Shown piece by piece: positions 1 to 10,720 of a stretch of 64,000 nt of DNA. The notes beneath the pieces are model-generated. The model did not search any database, was not told the origin of the DNA, and was given only the letters and a program-made list of their open reading frames with translations. Numbering within the stretch: position 1 is the first letter of the stretch; each line of letters opens with the position of its first letter. Source of the stretch: Cordia subcordata (taxonomy: Eukaryota; Streptophyta; Magnoliopsida; Boraginales; Cordiaceae); NCBI GenBank assembly GCA_028554755.1, contig JAPTOF010000021.1:2963501-3027500 (forward strand), given 5' to 3'. Made by a program: the position numbers and the translations under genes.

Positions 1-36
1 AATATGCAGTAGCAGTATTGTAAGGTTGAAAGACAT
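1..36 (-). CDS. LecRK-A: first codons of an L-type lectin receptor kinase, cut by window edge
   Basis: The complement of 36-34 is ATG and the next codons read MSFNLTILLLHI before the window ends. This matches the starts of LecRK-D (ATG at 52601, MPFNLVILLLHI) and LecRK-B (ATG at 40837). The next ~90 upstream bases also match D. In this family the hydrophobic start is a signal peptide sending a lectin-ectodomain receptor kinase to the plasma membrane. Only twelve codons are visible, so it is unknown whether A is intact. Its upstream region is disrupted by insertions from about 127 onward. It is the leftmost visible member of a same-strand array with B, C and D. Confidence 0.85.
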   Translation of the reverse strand, partial: MSFNLTILLLHI

Positions 37-126
37 GGTTCAATCTTGGTTCTGAAAATGTTTTAGAAAATTTAGTCTACTGAACTATGTGGTAGCGTAT
101 AGTGTTGGTTTGCTCAGGATAATAGC
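37..126 (-). promoter_or_regulatory. Leader and proximal upstream region of LecRK-A
   Basis: This stretch aligns with 52602-52690 upstream of LecRK-D. Shared words include TTCAATCTTGGTTCTGAAA, TTTAGTC and CTGAACTATGTG. The match stops near CAGGATAATAG and resumes near 10750, on the far side of the insertions. It is probably 5' UTR and core promoter. No single TATA box can be assigned with confidence. Confidence 0.6.
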
Positions 127-920
127 TAGTTTAGTTTTCAATTTAAAAATACCATTTTGTAAAAAGGCCCTTTGGAAATGGCTTTTGATTAAAAGGACTT
201 TTCGTCAAAAAGGAAATATATTTGGTTATTTTTATATAAAACTGATTTTTATTAAATGAAATGATGTTTGGTTTTATACTTGAAAATAGCAGTTAGTTGT
301 CTAAATCACTAAAAGGACATTCTCAAACTTATAAATAATAAACTATTATTTGCTTTAAATGATATAAATGAAAATTCACTAATTACATTAAGAATAAATA
401 AACTATTGTTAAATTAAAAAATAAAATATATTATTAAGTTATTTAACATTTAAATTATTATTTGTTTACGCTATTTTAATTTTATTCATTTTTAATTAAT
501 TAATTTAACTTGGTTGCTTATTATTATATTTTTAAATTTTTGTTATTTTATTTTTATTAAATTTATTTTTATTTTTAATTATTATATTTTAATTACAATT
601 ATAATTCAAAAAAATATTAATGAAAAAAATAATGAGGATACTTTTGTCAAAATAATTGTTAAAACTTCTTTCTTCAAACTGCAAACAGAGAATTAAGAAA
701 TTTTAACTTCACCGTCTAGGTCTAAAACTCCAATGGATTTGAGTTCGAACTAAATTTCAAGATGGAAAACCAAACATCTTTCTTTTCCCCCTCAAAAAGG
801 ACTTTTCAATAAAAGTCAGTTTGACTCTTCAAAACGAAAAGCCAACTGACTCTAGGCCCAAATGAACACTTATTTGGATTACTTGAAGAGTGTAGTTCTC
901 AATTCAAATTCATAAAGACT
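127..920. mobile_element. AT-rich insertion in the LecRK-A upstream region, type unknown
   Basis: This block has no counterpart upstream of LecRK-B, C or D. Its two ends are loosely inverted: GGCCCTTTGGAAATGGCTTTT at about 166, and the complement of AAAAGCCAACTGACTCTAGG near 838. Both continue inward with AAAAGGACTTTT-like words. It looks like a degenerate MITE or other non-autonomous DNA element. I see no convincing target duplication. The ORF at 514-696 is low-complexity AT sequence and not a gene. The Sirevirus copia is inserted beside it at 921-925. Confidence 0.35.
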
Positions 921-925
921 GAGGT

Positions 926-2234
926 TATGGGTAAAAATATTTTAAGAGGGGAGGGGTGAATTAAGATATTAATACTAATTTTCGTTAAAAATTTACAGAA
1001 AATTTACAACGTCTAACAATCAATATATCAACCACAAGATAAGAAAGGTAAGTAAGTATAAAAATAGAAGTGTAAGGAGAAGAGAAACAAACGATTTTAA
1101 GGTGGTTCGGCCAAGCCTACGTCCACCGCCTAAGGAAGCTCCCCATAGGACTTCAAAGATCTCCACTAAGATGCTTCTTCAAAACTTGGTAAAGCACAAA
1201 CCAAATTCTTACAGCTTCTTTGAAGCCTAACTTCAAAGAACCCAAGAGATGTACTCTATAGGATTTCCCCACACTTTACAAGCTTTAATGAATAAATCTT
1301 ACAAAGATTATAGCTCTCAATGTGTGTATGTACTCAAGAATAAGAAAAGATTGAATCTGAGATTTACTTCAAGAAGAAGATGAATAAGCTCTTAAAAGCT
1401 CAAATATATTGCAAGAATGGCTCAAAGATGGATTGAATGATGATAAACACTTTAGCACACTTCAATTGATGATTAGAAAGTGTATTGAATGAGTATTTAA
1501 AGAGATTTGGGGGGTTAGGGATTTGGTAGGTGAAGAAGATTTGGAATTTTCGGCCAGAACGGTAATAAACGGCTAGTGCATTTATTACAGCTCCCGTTCA
1601 ACCGGTCGACTGGCTGGGTCGTCCGACTTACCCTTTACCTTCTCTGACTAGGCCGGACGCCTTAGCCGGTCAATCAGCTAGGGGGTCCAGCTTTTCCCTT
1701 CACCTCTTTGTTTTGGTCGGACAATCCACCTAGGTCAGCTGGTCGACCGGCTGGGGGTCCGGCCACTCCAGAATGTGAAGTAAAGCCAAATTTTTGCAAA
1801 GTCCATTTAAAAAGCAAATTCCACAACTCCAAATCATTTTGAATAATTTTGTAAACACATGTTGTGAATTGAAACGCCCCAAAAACTCATTTTAACTCTA
1901 TGTGTGCATTCAAATACATTTGTGCATATGTTATTTCAAATGTGCAAGACTTGAAATTTTTGCTATGAATAAGAAAAAGATTTTGAGCCAAGTCCACACA
2001 ATATATAGGCATTTCACAAAAAGAGCAAGAAGAAAAACAAATCCGATACCCCTTATGGCTTCTCTTCTCCTCCTTATGCCTTCTCATCTTTTCTTCCTTC
2101 AAATAAGGCTTTTTGCACATCTTCATATCTTTCAAAGCTTCAACTTGGTATAATCTCATTTTCACAAGAAGCTATTTAGTAAGATAATGCATATATTTTC
2201 ATCATCAAAACCAATAATGAATATTTAGCTAACA
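926..2234 (-). repeat. 3' LTR of the Sirevirus-like copia (1309 bp)
   Basis: This is a direct repeat of 9482-10720. Read on the minus strand it begins TGTTAGCTAAATATTC. Its other end, read plus, is TATGGGTAAAAATATT against TGTGGGTGCAAATATC in the partner, so one terminal base has changed. It is 70 bp longer than the 5' LTR because the partner lost a segment between two copies of a GGTCGACCGG-type motif (around 1665-1750). The 5' end of the LTR abuts the polypurine tract. Confidence 0.93.
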
Positions 2235-2717
2235 ATCTCCCCCTTTTTGATGATGACAAAATTTTAAGATATGAGACAAAAGTACTCCCCCTTAATATAT
2301 GCATTCCTTTAAAAAATGAATCTTAGGAAAATGCTTTAACTATCAAATTTAAACTCATTTGCAAAGACATGCAAATAGCCATATTCAAACAAGTAAAACA
2401 TATCAACAATTACCATTTACTTTTCCAAACAAAGCATACACCATTCAACATATATCATGCACCAAAGTATAAAAATACCATTCACCATATATCATGCACC
2501 AAAGAACTACCATTTACCAAAGTGTAAATATCATTCACCATATGATACTTTTCCCCCCTTTGGCATCATCAAAATCAATATAAAGGCAGGAAAAGAAACA
2601 AAGGTTAAGAGTGTAAAAAAGAAAAAACTTGTTAATCAAAGTCAAGAATGTAAAGGTCAACTAAAACTAAAAATTGTTTTCAAGTGGAATGAAAAATGTT
2701 TTTAAAAAAGAAGAAAA
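2235..2717 (-). other. 3' untranslated region with several polypurine tracts
   Basis: On the minus strand the segment next to the LTR reads AAAAAGGGGGAGATTG (2235-2250), the expected primer for plus-strand DNA. Two more purine tracts follow inward: AAGGGGGAGTACTTTT (about 2283-2298) and GATGCCAAAGGGGGGAAAAG (about 2549-2568). The first and third follow a similar GATGATG word. Repeated polypurine tracts are a recognised Sirevirus feature. Between 2440 and 2550 the words ACCATTCACCATAT and CATGCACCAAAG recur, a small degenerate tandem array. I see no gene in this stretch. Confidence 0.7.
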
Positions 2718-4167
2718 TCAGGGTGCGCGATCATGATGATCCTTGAAGTGTTCTCTCATGTCTGATTTCATAGCAGCCACTTCTGAATCAATATGTTGCC
2801 TCCAAACAGTGAGCTCGTCCCATTGGCTTGTCATGGTAGCCCTCATTTCGCCCATACCAGTGTTTAAAGCCTGTAATTGGGACATAATCTGAGCCGTCAA
2901 AGAAGGGTCTTCCTGTTGTCCCATCGAACTAGAACCAGCACCACGACGAATTTCTCTTCGGCGTTGCTCATCAATGTGCACTTGCTCCCTAGATTCTCTC
3001 GACACTCGCCTAAGAGTTGCTTCCTCAATATTTTCCTCTTCTTCAGAGGTACTAACAACCATGGGTGTGGTTCCTGGTATGCCTATGTCGGGATTACCCT
3101 CAATTTTTGGCCCTTCATCTTCTTCAAAGGTTTTATCTACCCCACCAAGTATGTCATCAAGGTTTTGTGCAGTGGTGCCAAAGACAGGGTCGGTGAAAGT
3201 AGTCCCTTCTTAGTCCTATTCCTAATTGCAGTTTGAGTGCTTTGGGGCAAACTTTTGAAGGTCTCTCTATTTATGGGCTCCATATTGTACCAATAAATGC
3301 CCATGAAGTTCATATACAACATATCAAAATTCCAAGCAAACTTTTTATATGGAGCATTTGAAGATATGTTGAAATGAGAGAAAATATGCATTAAGGCCAT
3401 ACCATAACCAGGAGTGGTCGTTTTTCTCCATCCTTTCCACTAATATGTAACATTTGTTGAAGGATTAGGAAAGGCAAAGCTATCTCCTTTTTCTCTCTAA
3501 GGCTATAATAGATATAAACATCCATGACTGGAATTTTGCCATCATTGATATTTCCAGGGAGAATTACTTCATTCATGATTTTAAGAGCAAGTCTCATATT
3601 AATATCAACATCTCTCAATAATGGAAGAATTAAATTGGGATCCTTAGGCCCTACTTTCTCCCACATATATTTTATGACTTCACCTGGGGTGGCGGTTCCC
3701 TTAATTCCTTCTGGCCATCCTTAACTATTGTAGTGGCCTTCCCCATCAATAGGTATATGAAATATTTTATGTAAAGTTTCCTCCTTAAGCACAAAATTTA
3801 CCCCACAGACTGTAGAAGATAATTCAAGTTTTGGCCTTCTACAATGTATCTCAAGATTTTCATAAAACTCAATTACTAATTTATCTTGCACATCACAATG
3901 CAGATGTAGAAACGCAGACCATCTATCAAATAACGACAAGATATCGGTGCCAGCAAAGTCAGAGTCCACGATATATTTACCGTATAAAATTGATTGCTTG
4001 CCTTGAATCTTGGATACCGGAGGTGGTGGTGGTAGAGGAGATTGAGTTCTTGGCCTTTTCCCTTTTCTCCCGCGTGCTTGACTTCTTCCCCTTGGATTCA
4101 CCATGACTTCGTATTGTTTTTGCAAGAATAATCGGTGAAAAACTTTGTTTTTGAAGTGGTCAAGCAA
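2718..4167 (-). pseudogene. Env-like third gene of the Sirevirus, broken
   Basis: Downstream of pol a largely open minus-strand frame covers about 1.45 kb. It begins with a basic, proline-rich segment (MVNPRGRSQARGRKGKR at about 4104, then PLPPPPP). A conserved-looking domain follows around residues 60-145, with LVIEFYENLEI and KIFHIPIDGEGHY, typical of plant retroelement env-like proteins. The C-terminal ~110 residues (2718-3062) are charged, with QIMSQLQALNTGMGEMRAT, a likely coiled coil. A TAA stop near 3721, a frame change near 3395 and stops near 3210 break it. I see no obvious membrane segment. Its function in plant retrotransposons is not established; 'env-like' rests on position. Confidence 0.65.
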
Positions 4168-4526
4168 ATGTTAGGAAGCAATTTGGAAGAAAACGGTTGA
4201 AAATTGAAGATTTTGAGATGGGTTTTGGAGAGTTTTGGCTAGGGTTTTAAAAAATTTGATAGAATGTAGTGAATTTGGGGTGAAAAACCCCCAATTTTTA
4301 ACCCTGTCCGCGTTCAGTTGGTCGATCGGCTGGTCGCGAGGGTCGACCGGCTAGGTTGACCGGCCGGATCAGAGAGCATATTAAAAAATTGTGTTTTAGC
4401 CAGACGCCTAAGGCCTTAATCGGTCGACCGGCTTGGTCGGCCGGCTGGGTTTGAAGGTGCACAAATTTCTTATTTTTCATACCCAAGCCACATAAACACA
4501 TATACATGCCATTTAACCACATTTTA
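4168..4526 (-). other. Spacer between RNase H and env-like frame, with CCGG-rich palindromic motifs
   Basis: There is no coding sequence here. From 4310 to 4455 it holds a cluster of GC-rich, partly palindromic words (GGTCGATCGGCTGGTCG, GGTCGACCGGCTAGG, GGTCGACCGGCTTGGTCGG) in otherwise AT-rich DNA. The same words occur in the LTRs of this element at ~1600-1760 and ~10155-10250. Confidence 0.6.
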
Positions 4527-5146
4527 TCATTCCAATTCTCTCCTAATCTTGCAAAATTGATCCTCATGCAAAGGTTTAGTGAAAATATCAACAAGTTGAT
4601 GTAAAGTATCAACAAATTCAAGAATTATATCACCTTTTTGTACATGATCTCTAATGAAATGGTGCCTAATCTCAATATGCTTAGTTCTTGAGTGTTGAAT
4701 TGGGTTCTTAGTAAGATTAATTGCACTAGTATTATCACAATATATAGGTATATGATCATACTTCAATCCATAATTAAGTAAATTTTGTTTCATCCACAAT
4801 ATTTGAGCCACACAACTACCAGCTACAATATATTCAGCTTCGGTGGTAGAAATAGCAACGCTATTTTGTTTCCTACAAGACCAAGATACTAAGGAATGTC
4901 CTAGGAATTTGCATGTTCCACTAGTGCTCTTATGATCTACTTTGCAACCAGAACAGTCAGCATCAGAAAAACCACATAGATGAAATGACGTTCCTTTAGC
5001 ATACCAAAGTCCTAAATTAATTGTTCCCTTAAGATATCTAATTATTCTTTTTACAGTTGTTAAGTGAATTTCCTTAGGATTGGATTGAAATCTAGCACAT
5101 AAGCACACTGTGAACATGATATTAGGTCTAGAGGTAGTTAAATATA
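4527..5146 (-). pseudogene. RNase H domain of the Sirevirus pol
   Basis: This is the C-terminal part of copia pol: RNase H that removes the RNA strand during reverse transcription. Visible motifs are RIIRYLKGTINLGLWY, GFSDADCSGC, STSGTCKFLG, SWSCRKQNSVAISTTEAEY (with the catalytic E), IYCDNTSAI and RTKHIEIRHHFIRDHV. The frame ends at 4527 at the usual end of pol. The Tourist-like MITE at 5147-5377 separates it from the RT portion; one ATA copy lies on each side. Confidence 0.85.
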
Positions 5147-5377
5147 GGGCCTGTTTGGATTGGCTTTTTTTCAGGAAAAAAAAGCACTTTTTTTCCTGAA
5201 AAAGTTACACTAAATTTGCAATAACCATTTGATTTAATTTCCAAAAAAGCTGAAATTCTGAAAAAAGATCAAATACAGCTTTTTTCAGAAGCCAAAATTT
5301 TCAGCTTCTCAAAAAAAGCTATTTTTCAAAAGCTGTCAAAAAAAGCACTTTTAAAAAAAGCCAATCCAAACGAGCCC
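5147..5377. mobile_element. Tourist-like MITE inserted in copia pol (231 bp)
   Basis: The terminal inverted repeats are GGGCCTGTTTGGATTGGCTT at the left and AAGCCAATCCAAACGAGCCC at the right. The flanks carry a 3-bp duplication ATA (5144-5146 and 5378-5380). The flanking pol frame is continuous if the element and one ATA are left out. A short element with GGGCC ends and a 3-bp AT-rich duplication fits PIF/Harbinger (Tourist) MITEs. The same family occurs at 41715-41942 and 43455-43699. It landed after the copia did. Confidence 0.88.
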
Positions 5378-6272
5378 ATAATAGGCTACCGATCATACCT
5401 CTATATTTCTTCTCGTCTACTGATTTACCTTTCTCATTTTTATCTAGCTTTGTTGAAGGGCTCATGGGAGTTCCAATCTCCTTTGCATCTTCAAGTCCAA
5501 ATTTCTTGATGATTTCCTTGGTGTATTTGGCTTGGTTTATGAAGATCCCTTCTTTTGCTTGTTTGATTTGGAGTCCACTAAGTCTTTCATACCAAGCTCT
5601 AGGAGCTTGCTTTAAGCCATATAAAGCCTTTTCTAGTTTAAAAACATGATTAGGAAATGATGAATCTTCAAAATCAGGGGGTTGTTCAACATAAACTTCT
5701 TCTTCAATGAATCCATTTAAAAATGCACTTTTCACATCCATTTGATAAAGCTTAAAGTCCATGTGACATGCAAATGCAAGTAACATATGAATGGATTCAA
5801 GTCTAGCTACAGGAGCATAAGTTTCATCATAATCAATTCCTTCTTCCTGATTGTATCCTTGTGCAACTAGTCTAGCCTTATTCCTAGTCACTATTCCGGC
5901 TTCATCTAGTTTGTTTCTAAATACCCATTTGGTTCCTATTACCGGTCTATCTTTAGGTCTTTCAACTAACTTCCAAACTTTATTTCTCTCAAATTGATTG
6001 AGTTCTTCTTGCATTGCCATTATCCAATTTTCATCTAGTAGAGATTCTTTTACATTTTTGGGTTCAATATGAGAAATGAATGCATGATGCTCACAAAAAG
6101 TACTAATATTACGCCTAGTTCTTACACCTTCATTTGGATCACTGAGAATAAGATCTTGAGGATAGTTTCTCACGAACTTCCAACTCTTTGGTAGATCTTC
6201 ATGAGGTTCTATTGTTTCATCATCTTTGTTTGAGCAATGTTTGATTTCCGTATTTGCTTGAGACCTCCTTTC
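5378..6272 (-). pseudogene. Reverse transcriptase domain of the Sirevirus, catalytic segment deleted
   Basis: Recognisable RT sequence: WIMAMQEELNQFERNKVWKL, GTKWVFRNKLDEAG, RLVAQGYNQEEGIDYDETYA, PVARLESIHMLLAFA, YQMDVKSAFLNGFI and LEKALYGLKQAPRAWYERL. After AWYERLS the frame jumps at about 5583 straight to GLQIKQAKEGIF. Roughly 65 residues normally present in this family, including the YVDD catalytic box, are missing without loss of frame. The upstream integrase frame ends in one stop at 6273 and then continues in the same frame into this domain. The element could not make active RT. Confidence 0.9.
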
Positions 6273-7691
6273 TTAAAGTTCTTCTTCTTGCTTAGTTGGT
6301 TTTTCTTTGTCTTTTGGAGTTGGATCTTCAAGCGTTGTCTTTTCCAAAAGATAACCTACATCATCAATTTCCTTTCTCAGCTCAAATGGATTAGTCTCAT
6401 CTAATGTAACATGTATTGATTCTTCTACAACAAGAGTTCTCTTATTATATACCCTATATGCTTTGCTCTTTGTGGAATAACCTAAGAATATTCCTTCATC
6501 GGATTTAGCATCAAATTTTCTTAAGTGGTCCTTAGTGTTTAGAATAAAACATTTACAACCAAATACCTTAAAGTATGATATTTTAGGTGTTTTGCCATGC
6601 CATAGTTCATATGGAGTTTTGTTTAAAATAGGTCTAATTAATACTCTATTTTGCACATAGCATGCAGTATTTATGGCTTCACTCCAAAAAAATGTTGGCA
6701 AGTTGTGTTCTTTTAGCATAGTCCTTGCCATTTCTTGTAATGTATGATTCTTCCTCTCTACTATCCCATTTTGTTGAGGAGTACGAGGGGCCGAAAAGTT
6801 ATGCTCAATGGCATGTTCACCACAAAAGTTCATGAAAGGAGTATTCACATATTCAGTGCCATTATCACTACAGATGCAAGTTATAAAATAGCCTTTCTCA
6901 TTTTGCACTTTTCTACACAATCTTGCAAATTCATTGAAGGCATCATTTTTATGTGCAAGAAACATGACCCATGTAAATCTAGTGTAATCATCAACTACAA
7001 CAAATGTATACCTAGATCCTCCTAAGCTTGTCACATCAATAGGTCCAAACAAATCCATGTGTAATAGTTGTAATGCTCTATTTGTTGAAACTTTATTTAA
7101 GGATTTGAAGGATGTCTTGTGTTGTTTTCCTAATTGGCAAGCATCACAAATTTTGTCTCTTTCAAATTTTAGCTTTGGTAGGCCTCTAACTAGATCATGC
7201 TTTGACAAATCATTCAATAAACTCATGCTAGCATGTCCTAATCTTCTATGCCATAACCAAGCATTATCATGCACAACAGATAAACATTTAACATGTTGAC
7301 ATATAGGTTGATCAATTTCAACAGTGTAAACATTTTCATTTCTCTTAGCTACAAATAACACATTTTCATTTCCACATTCATACACAAGGCATTTAGACGA
7401 TTGAAAAACGACTTTTTGACCTTTGTCACATAATTGACTAATGCTAAGTAGATTAAATTTTAGACCTTCTACTAGTAGGACATTGTGTATAGCAAGAGAA
7501 TTTTTGTTACTAATGCTTCCTTTTCCAATAAATTTTCCTTTGCCATTGTCCCCAAAGGTAACATCTCCTCCTTTTGTCCTTTTTAGTTTGTAGAAAAGTG
7601 AAGAGTTCCCCGTCATGTGCTTGGAACAACCACTATCCAAGATCCATTTATTTTGCTTGAATTGCTTTCATTGCATACCTGCACACATGAA
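6273..7691 (-). pseudogene. Protease and integrase of the Sirevirus copia
   Basis: The 455-residue frame starts at the aspartic protease motif DSGCSKHMTG (residues 2-10). It continues with a pre-integrase zinc-binding region (HRRLGH at 131-136, CDACQLGKQH near 165-174) and the integrase core with D196 (HMDLFGP), D259 (CSDNG) and E295 (GIVERKN), a D-X35-E spacing. C-terminal conserved blocks are YELWHGKTPKISYFKVFGCK and SDEGIFLGYSTKSKAYRVYN. All three integrase catalytic acids are kept. In life this would be part of a gag-pol polyprotein. The upstream junction to gag is out of frame and the frame ends early at 6273. Confidence 0.9.
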
Positions 7692-9420
7692 ATTCAAATG
7701 CAATTCTTTATTTTGGGGTCCCCAACACCTTGGGTCCTTGGCGTTAGTTTACTTTTTGTTTTTGACCACCCATTTAGGTCTTTGCCAATACGGAACATGT
7801 GATCCCTTATCACAAATTTTCTTGTAATAACAATGAGTAGATACATGTCCTTTCTTTTCACAATAGGTACAAATAACATTTGGCTTTGGTGGAGAAGAGG
7901 ATGTAAAGGTAGAAGCTTTGACAAAATAGGTTTTGAAATATTTTTGATTAATACTAGGTTTGTATCCAATACCACTCTTATCAAAAGACATTTTTTTACT
8001 TCCAAGAAGTTTTTCAAAATTTTCTTTGTCATTAGTAAATTTTTTTGAATAATTCCATTCAAATCCATAATTTTCTTTTTCAAATCTTTAACCTCTTTTT
8101 CAATTTTTATAAAATCCTCGGCATATGAATTATTTTCCTTTTTTAAGATATCTACTTTTTCAATAAGAGAGGCATTTTTCTTTTCCAAGATTTCCTTTTC
8201 ATTAAGAACAAGTTTTAAACTTTTATGCATTTGCTTGTTTTTTGCTAAAGCTAAGGATGAATCATCATGTAATTTAGCAAATGCATCTTTTAGTTCATCA
8301 AAACTACATTCTTCTTCCTCTTCTTCACTAGATGAATAATGAATAGATGGTGAAGGTGAATATGGTACCTCTTCCTCATTGGCCATGAGGCAAAAGTTGG
8401 CTACCTCATGATGCTTTTCCTCATCTTCTTCGGTTTCGGAGAAGTCCCACATGGCCTTGAGCGCCTTTCCTTCCTTCTTCTTTGAAAGCTTAGGACAATT
8501 TGCTTTTATATGTCCCGGCTTGTTGCAATTGAAGCACTTTAACTCATCTTTTGCATCTTTTATTTTTTTGAACTCCTTGCCTTCTTTTCCTTTCTTCTTC
8601 CAATTTGTATTGCTAGAAGAAGCCCCTTTCCTCATCTTTCTATATTTCATAAACCTTTTGAAATTTTGGGCTAGAATTGCAATTTCTTCATCTTCCGGGT
8701 CCTTATCATCTTTTTCATCGTCACTTGATGGATATTTTGATGCAACGAGAGCAATGGACTTCTTTGCTTTCCTTTCTTCTTCTTCATGATCTTTTATCTC
8801 AAGCTCATGAGTCATGAGTGACCCAATGAGCTCATTGAGCTCCAATGTATTCAAGTCCTTCGCTTCCTTTATTGCCGTGACTTTAGGTTGCCATGATGAT
8901 GGCAAGCTCCTTAGCACTTTCCTTACCTTCTCTACATTGGAATAATCTTTACTAAGAGCTTTCAAACCATTTGTGATTTCAACAAATCTAGAAAACATTT
9001 GTTCAACATTTTCATTTGGAAGCATCTTGAATAATTCATATCTATGTATAAGCGTAGCAATCCTAGATTTTTTTTCACTTGGCTAGTTCCTTCATAAGTT
9101 ACTTCCATTTGATCCCAAAGTTCTTTAGCTGAAGTGCAACCCATTACTCTAGCAAATTCGGTGGCATTCATAGCATTAAATAAATAATGTAATGCTTTTT
9201 GATTTAACTCAAATAATTTAATATCTTCATCATTCCATTCATTTTTCGGTTTGGGTATTCTCCTATCACCCTCTAATTTTGTAGGTAAGGTAGGCCCATT
9301 TTCTATGATTTTCCAGGCTTTATAGTCACTTGATTGTATAAACACTTTCATTCTCATTTTCCAAAATGCATAATTTGTTCCATCAAAAGGGGGTGCTTGT
9401 TTAATAGAAATTCCCTCCAT
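7692..9420 (-). pseudogene. gag of the Sirevirus copia, frameshifted
   Basis: The frame starts at 9420 (MEGISIKQAPPFDGTNYAFW), the usual N-terminus of copia gag of the UBN2 type. Near 9020 it shifts into a second frame (8961 to about 8040). That frame has MLPNENVEQMFSRFVEI, an LRSLPSSWQPKVTAI block, a CCHC zinc knuckle CFNCNKPGHIKANC near 8515, an acidic stretch and a long Lys/Glu-rich coiled coil. Another shift near 8040 leads to a second CCHC-like knuckle, CTYCEKKGHVSTHC, near 7850. The long coiled coil and second knuckle suit Sirevirus gag. Indels break the frame at least twice. Confidence 0.85.
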
Positions 9421-9468
9421 ATTTGCTAGAAATTCAACTAGTTGTTAGACTATTATGTAGAACCCTAG

Positions 9469-9480
9469 CTCTGATACCAA
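9469..9480 (-). other. Primer-binding site of the Sirevirus copia
   Basis: On the minus strand the bases just inside the 5' LTR read TTGGTATCAGAGCTAGGG. TGGTATCAGAGC is complementary to the 3' end of initiator tRNA-Met, the usual copia primer. It fixes the element's orientation and the inner boundary of the 5' LTR. Confidence 0.93.
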
Positions 9481-9481
9481 T

Positions 9482-10720
9482 TGTGGGTGCAAATATCTTA
9501 AGAGGGAGAGGGAGGTGAATTAAGATATTAATACTAATTTTCGTTAAAAATGTACAGAAAATTTACAACTTCTAACAATCAATATATCAAACACAAGATA
9601 AGCAAGGTAAGTAAGTATAAAAATAGAAGTGTAAGGAGAAGAGAAACAAACGATTTTAAGGTGGTTCGGCCAAGCCTACGTCCACCGCCCAAGAAAGCTC
9701 CCCTTAGGACTTCAAAGATCTCCACTAAGATGCTTCTTCAAAACTTGGTGAAGCACAAACCAAATTCTTACAACCTCTTTGAAGCCTAACTTCAAAGAAC
9801 CCAAGAGATGTACTCTATAGGATTTCCCCACACTTTACAAGCTTTAATGAATAAATCTTACAAAGATTATAGCTCTCAAAGTGTGTATGTACTCAAGAAT
9901 AAGAAAAGATTGAATCTGAGATTTTCTTCAAGAAGAAGATGAATAAGCTCTTAAAAGCTCAAATATATTGCAAGAATGGCTCAAAGATGGATTGAATGAT
10001 GATAAACATTTTAGCACACTTCAATTGATGATTAGAAAGTGTATTGAATGAGTATTTAAAGAGATTTGGGGGTTAGAGATTTGGTAGGTGAAGAAGATTT
10101 GGGATTTTCGGCCAGAACGGTAATAAACGGTTAGTGCATTTATTACAGCTCCCGTTCAGCTGGTCGACCGACTGGGTCGTCGGGCTTACCCTTTACCTTC
10201 TCTGACTAGGCCAGACGCCTTAGCCGGTCGACCGGCTGGGGGTCCGGCCACTCCAGAATGTGAAGTAAAGCCAGATTTTTGCAAAGTCCATTTAAAGAGC
10301 AAATTCCACAACTCCAAATGATTTTGAATAATTTTGTAAACACATATTGTGAATTGAAACGCCCTAAAAAATCATTTTAACTCTATGTGTGCATTCAAAT
10401 ACATTTGTGCATATGTTATTTCAAATGTGCAAGACTTGAAAATTTTTGCTACGAATAAGAAAAAGATTTTGAGCCAAATCCACACAATATATAGGCATTT
10501 CACAAAAAGAACAAGAAGAAAAACAAATCCGGTACCCCTTATGGCTTCTCTTCTCCTCCTTATGCCTTCTCATCTTTTCTTCCTTCAAATAAGGCTTTTT
10601 GCACATCTTCATATCTTTCAAAGCTTCAACTTGATATAATCTCATTTTCACAAGAAGCTATTTAGTAAGATAATGCATATATTTTCATCATCAAAACCAA
10701 TAATGAATATTTAGCTAATA
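9482..10720 (-). repeat. 5' LTR of the Sirevirus-like copia (1239 bp)
   Basis: This is the direct repeat of 926-2234, bounded by the PBS on the left and target duplication GAGGT (10721-10725) on the right. Its outer end reads AATA where the partner reads AACA. It lacks about 70 bp around the GC-rich palindromic motifs. The 5' LTR would carry the promoter; the TATA signal is not clear enough to assign. Confidence 0.93.

Larger units (their letters stand above)
926..10720 (-). mobile_element. Sirevirus-like Ty1/copia retrotransposon with both LTRs, defective
   Basis: A ~9.8-kb copia element reads right to left: 5' LTR 9482-10720, tRNA-Met-type PBS, gag, protease, integrase, RT, RNase H, env-like frame, polypurine tracts, 3' LTR 926-2234. 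Both flanks carry GAGGT (921-925 and 10721-10725), a perfect 5-bp target duplication, so the element is complete end to end. The large gag with coiled coil, the DSGCSKHMTG protease, the env-like frame after pol and several polypurine tracts point to the Sirevirus lineage. It cannot move by itself: gag and pol have frameshifts and stops, the RT lacks its YVDD region, and a 231-bp MITE interrupts pol. The insertion lies in sequence upstream of LecRK-A. Confidence 0.93.

Noticed and set aside
514..696. 60-codon plus-strand ORF
   Set aside because: Composed of low-complexity AT-rich codons (Ile, Phe, Asn, Lys) with no domain or context; chance opening in AT-rich DNA.
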